64,000 nucleotides of DNA from an uncultured Acidobacteriota bacterium (GTDB taxonomy: Bacteria; Acidobacteriota; UBA6911; RPQK01; JAJDTT01). Positions 61,736 to 64,000 of this stretch are shown here, piece after piece; the stretch's first letter is position 1, and each line of letters begins with the position of its first letter. The translations under genes and the position numbers were made by a program. The DNA is taken from contig CATOST010000030.1 in assembly GCA_951812665.1 (NCBI GenBank), forward strand, positions 124,001 through 188,000. The letters run 5' to 3'. Below the pieces are notes generated by a model. It saw only the letters and a program-made list of their open reading frames with translations, was not told where the DNA came from and did not search any database.

Positions 61736-63881
61736 CAGGACTATCCCACGCTCTGACATTGCCGTGAATTGAGTTGATTTTCGAGATCAGGGAGCGCTGC
61801 TGTCGGCCAGGGCGTTGGGTCGGTCCGAATGGGGGCGCCACCATGGGGGCCGTCAGGGCCCTGAGCTCCTGCCGCTGAGGGTCCCGAGCGGCCCGGTCGG
61901 GCTGCGGACGAGTAGAAGTTCCGTCTCAGGGACGGCGGGAGGGATCGGATCGTCGCCGTCTGGGGATGGGAGTTGGGCCGGTGCTCACGGAGACAGCAGC
62001 GCGGTGAAGGCGTCCTGGCGTTGGAGTGCGAAGTGGCGAGTGGCGGAGGCGAAGCTGTCAAACGAAGTCTGGTGAATGATGATCGCGATCGCGAGGTTGG
62101 TGCAGGTCGCATTGTTCGCCGGCGCGAATCGGGTGCGGGCGAGACAGTCGTCTTCGGCAAAGAGGGTGTCCCGGAGGTTGTGATTGACTTCGACCGCCCA
62201 GTGGCCGCGGTTGTCGGCAAGGAGTTGCCGGGGGGACGCGCGGTAAGCCGGCGCCGAGGTGATGCCGTAGACCTGCTCGCGGCTGGTTTTTCCGGTTCCG
62301 TTTTGCCGGGCGTCGGTGCGCCGGCGTGTGATGCGGAAGATCTGGGCGACGTGGGGGTAGTTCAGGAGGCCCTCCAGAGGAGTCATGACCTGGATGGAGC
62401 GCTGCTCGATGCGCCCATGGGCCAAGTCGGTCTCTTCCTGGAAAGACCCGGTCGCGTCCCGGTTCCAGTCGATGGTCGAGAGCATCTCATGGGTTTCGGG
62501 GGCGTTTTCCTTGACCGTCATGAGATAGTCGGCCCCGTGGGTTTCGACGATGACGCGCGCGGTCTCGCGGGTGGTGTGCAAGGCGTCGACGGTGAGGACG
62601 CGGCCCGCGACGTCGACCTTCTCCAGCAGAGCGCGCACGGCGGCGATCTCCGCACCCTCTTCATTGAAGCTGAGAGTGGCGAGGGGCAATCGGGTGGTGT
62701 GCTCGACCAGGGTCGCGGTCTCGAAGTGTCCGTCTCCGTTGCGGTTGGCGCCGCGAATCCGCTTCCCGTCCACCGCAATCGCGCGGCCCAGTTGCAGTCT
62801 CGGCATCGAGAACCGCCGGAGCACGGCCTCGATCTGGTCCGGATCCACCGAGGAGATCACGCGGTGCAGGGTGGACTTGGAGACCGGAACGTAGCGGCCG
62901 GTCCGGGGGTTCTTCCAGGCGCCGATCGCCTCGAGTTCCGGCTGCGAGAGCTTCTGCGCATACTCGGCGGCGGCCACCGGTCCGCGCAGGTTCGCCAGCC
63001 TCGCGAGCAGGTAGACGGTGAGCACCGAGGCCACGGAATGCTTGCGCCCCTGGGCGCGCCGGAAATCCTTGATCTCGGCCAATTCCTGAACCAGCGAGCG
63101 CAACTCGCTCGCGCCCTTCCGGGTCGGACCCTTGGGCTCCCACTTCGAGGTCAGCGGGCGAGGGTCGCGCAGACGACGGCAGGCGTTGCGCCGCAACGGG
63201 GACACGTACAGCTGCTTCGGCTGGCCGTGAGGATCGGTATAGCGACCGTTGTGACGCGCAAACCCCCGCGTGTCGCCGAGATAACGCCAGTTGGAAGCGC
63301 GGTAGAGGGCGCCGTCGAAGCGGGCGGGGTCGACGAAGCTCTCGGCGATCAGCACCGGGTGTCCATAGTGCGCCTGCCAGTCGTCGCCGAGACGCCGCAG
63401 CATCCGGGCCAGCGTCCAGGAACCGAGACCCGGGAAGACGCCCTTGGAGGCGAGAATCACGAATCGCGTGTTGTTTGCGATCAGATGCAGACGCCGGTAC
63501 TGCAGGTCGGGCTTCCACCCGATCCAGCGGTCCCGATGCCGACACTTGAAGGCGCCCGACTGCCAGCCGGCGAGCGCCAGCCACTTCCCGCGCCATTCGA
63601 CGACGTAGCGCAGACCGCGACCGGCAAACCGATTGAAGCCGAGGTAATGGTGTTGGTGAACCCGTCGGTCCCACTTCACCCGCTCGTCGGGGCGGGCCAG
63701 TCGCACCTGGGCATCGTTGAGGAAAAACCCTTCCGGGGTTTCCTTGAAGATCACTTCGTCGTCTGCTGGAGCGCTCATACCCCCAGGATGAAGCCTGGGG
63801 CGAAAAAAAGCCAGCGGAGAATGCAAACCTCTGCGGTTGTTGGGGCGAATCGTCAGATATTCCTAGCGTGGGATGGCCCTG
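61736..63881 (-). mobile_element. ISAs1-family insertion sequence carrying a DUF4338 domain
   Basis: A 2146-bp element. Its ends are 17-bp inverted repeats of the form CAGGRCYATCCCACGCT (61736-61752 and complement at 63865-63881, two differences). It is flanked by the 10-bp direct repeat GCATTCGACC at 61726-61735 and 63882-63891, target duplication inside palindromic copy 8. About 249 bases at its left end before the transposase stop hold no gene. Confidence 0.93.
61985..63778 (-). CDS. ISAs1-family transposase with N-terminal DUF4338 (DruA-like) domain
   Basis: A 597-residue fusion. Residues ~20-215 are DUF4338: HHYLGFNRFAGRGLRYVVEW, DRWIGWKPDLQYRRLHLIAN, PVLIAESFVDPARFDG and YRASNWRYLGDTRGFARHNG then RYTDP are its hallmarks. 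The rest is an ISAs1 transposase: H-repeat N-domain (LVQELAEIKDFRRAQGRKHS), the first catalytic Asp in IAVDGKRIRG, the second in LTVDALHTTRET and late Glu in YGITSAP...NRGHWAVEVNHNLRDTLFAED. DUF4338 is the DruA domain of the Druantia antiphage system. The start at 63778 was chosen over 63826 because the DUF4338 domain begins soon after. The frame is intact. Confidence 0.9.
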   Translation of the reverse strand: MSAPADDEVIFKETPEGFFLNDAQVRLARPDERVKWDRRVHQHHYLGFNRFAGRGLRYVVEWRGKWLALAGWQSGAFKCRHRDRWIGWKPDLQYRRLHLIANNTRFVILASKGVFPGLGSWTLARMLRRLGDDWQAHYGHPVLIAESFVDPARFDGALYRASNWRYLGDTRGFARHNGRYTDPHGQPKQLYVSPLRRNACRRLRDPRPLTSKWEPKGPTRKGASELRSLVQELAEIKDFRRAQGRKHSVASVLTVYLLARLANLRGPVAAAEYAQKLSQPELEAIGAWKNPRTGRYVPVSKSTLHRVISSVDPDQIEAVLRRFSMPRLQLGRAIAVDGKRIRGANRNGDGHFETATLVEHTTRLPLATLSFNEEGAEIAAVRALLEKVDVAGRVLTVDALHTTRETARVIVETHGADYLMTVKENAPETHEMLSTIDWNRDATGSFQEETDLAHGRIEQRSIQVMTPLEGLLNYPHVAQIFRITRRRTDARQNGTGKTSREQVYGITSAPAYRASPRQLLADNRGHWAVEVNHNLRDTLFAEDDCLARTRFAPANNATCTNLAIAIIIHQTSFDSFASATRHFALQRQDAFTALLSP

Positions 63882-64000
63882 GCATTCGACCGTCGCTGCA
63901 TCGTGCGCGGACTGCGTTGCTATCGGCTCAGATACTCCCGGCATGCTCCCTCCGTTGCGCCTGGTCCGGCGGGCGCAGGAACGGTCTCGGGGCTGGCGCG
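63882..64000 (+). repeat. Palindromic element, copy 8, right part (cut by window edge)
   Basis: After the 10-bp target duplication the palindromic element continues with its centre (ATACTCCCGGCATG near 63931-63944) and most of the second arm (GGCGGGCGCAGGAACGGTCT) to the edge of the window. Together with 61702-61735 it makes one element interrupted by the ISAs1-family insertion. Confidence 0.9.

Overview
The window is 64 kb of GC-rich bacterial chromosome. It carries single-copy housekeeping genes (leuS start, dcd, an HU-type protein, mutM, nfuA, phhB) among many catabolic and envelope genes: Gfo/Idh oxidoreductase, HpaI aldolase, RraA-like protein, enolase-superfamily enzyme, PhyH, GMC oxidoreductase with its subunit 3, RND and Lol-like export, and a GldA/GldFG-type ABC system. 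Lipoprotein signals, an RND-TolC pump and an outer-membrane barrel show a Gram-negative envelope. The gene mix, the GMC/subunit-3 pair and a radical SAM enzyme of the tetraether/membrane-spanning-lipid type fit Acidobacteriota best. That placement is inference from gene content only. I saw no rRNA, tRNA or CRISPR array.

Layout. 1-6.6 kb: leuS start, dcd, HU, an M50 protease, an HpaI-like aldolase, an RraA-like protein, an M28 peptidase and a Gfo/Idh dehydrogenase. 6.6-13 kb: lactate permease, malate synthase, mutM, then a cupin-thiolase pair. 13-24 kb, minus strand: TetR, TolC, adaptor, RND and GT9-like genes, followed by a GMC/subunit-3 pair. 23.7-29 kb is a scar: a decayed cytochrome c peroxidase, an A/T-rich DUF6338-like gene with a 42-residue proline-rich microprotein, an IS630 element, a HigA/ATPase chimeric fragment and a frameshifted Fic gene. 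29-34 kb: sugar or acid catabolism, including an unusual PhyH-hydrolase fusion. 33.7-38.8 kb: a GldA/GldFG/DUF4340 gliding-type ABC operon. 39-46.5 kb: a TPR lipoprotein, a pectate-lyase-like protein, a symporter, a dehydrogenase and a glycosyltransferase. 46.5-56.3 kb: hydroxyacyl-CoA dehydrogenase, M64 and M23 peptidases and a seven-gene Lol-like export operon. 56.4-61.5 kb: a cysteine-rich protein, a VapBC-type module, phhB, the radical SAM enzyme and nfuA. 61.7-63.9 kb: an ISAs1-family element whose transposase carries an N-terminal DUF4338 (DruA-like) domain.

The most novel signal is a dispersed palindromic element of about 158-166 bp. It has ends CAGYCCGTGG...CCACGGRCTG, two imperfect arms of roughly 75-80 bp and a centre CATACTCCCGGTATG. 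Five complete copies, one copy split by the ISAs1 element and two left-end fragments lie in this window. Three complete copies are flanked exactly by 4-bp direct repeats (GTAA, CTAC, TCAA), as expected of a MITE-like mobile element. One copy supplies the last ~60 codons of the M50 protease, one split the GldFG/DUF4340 operon, and one was the ISAs1 target (10-bp duplication GCATTCGACC).
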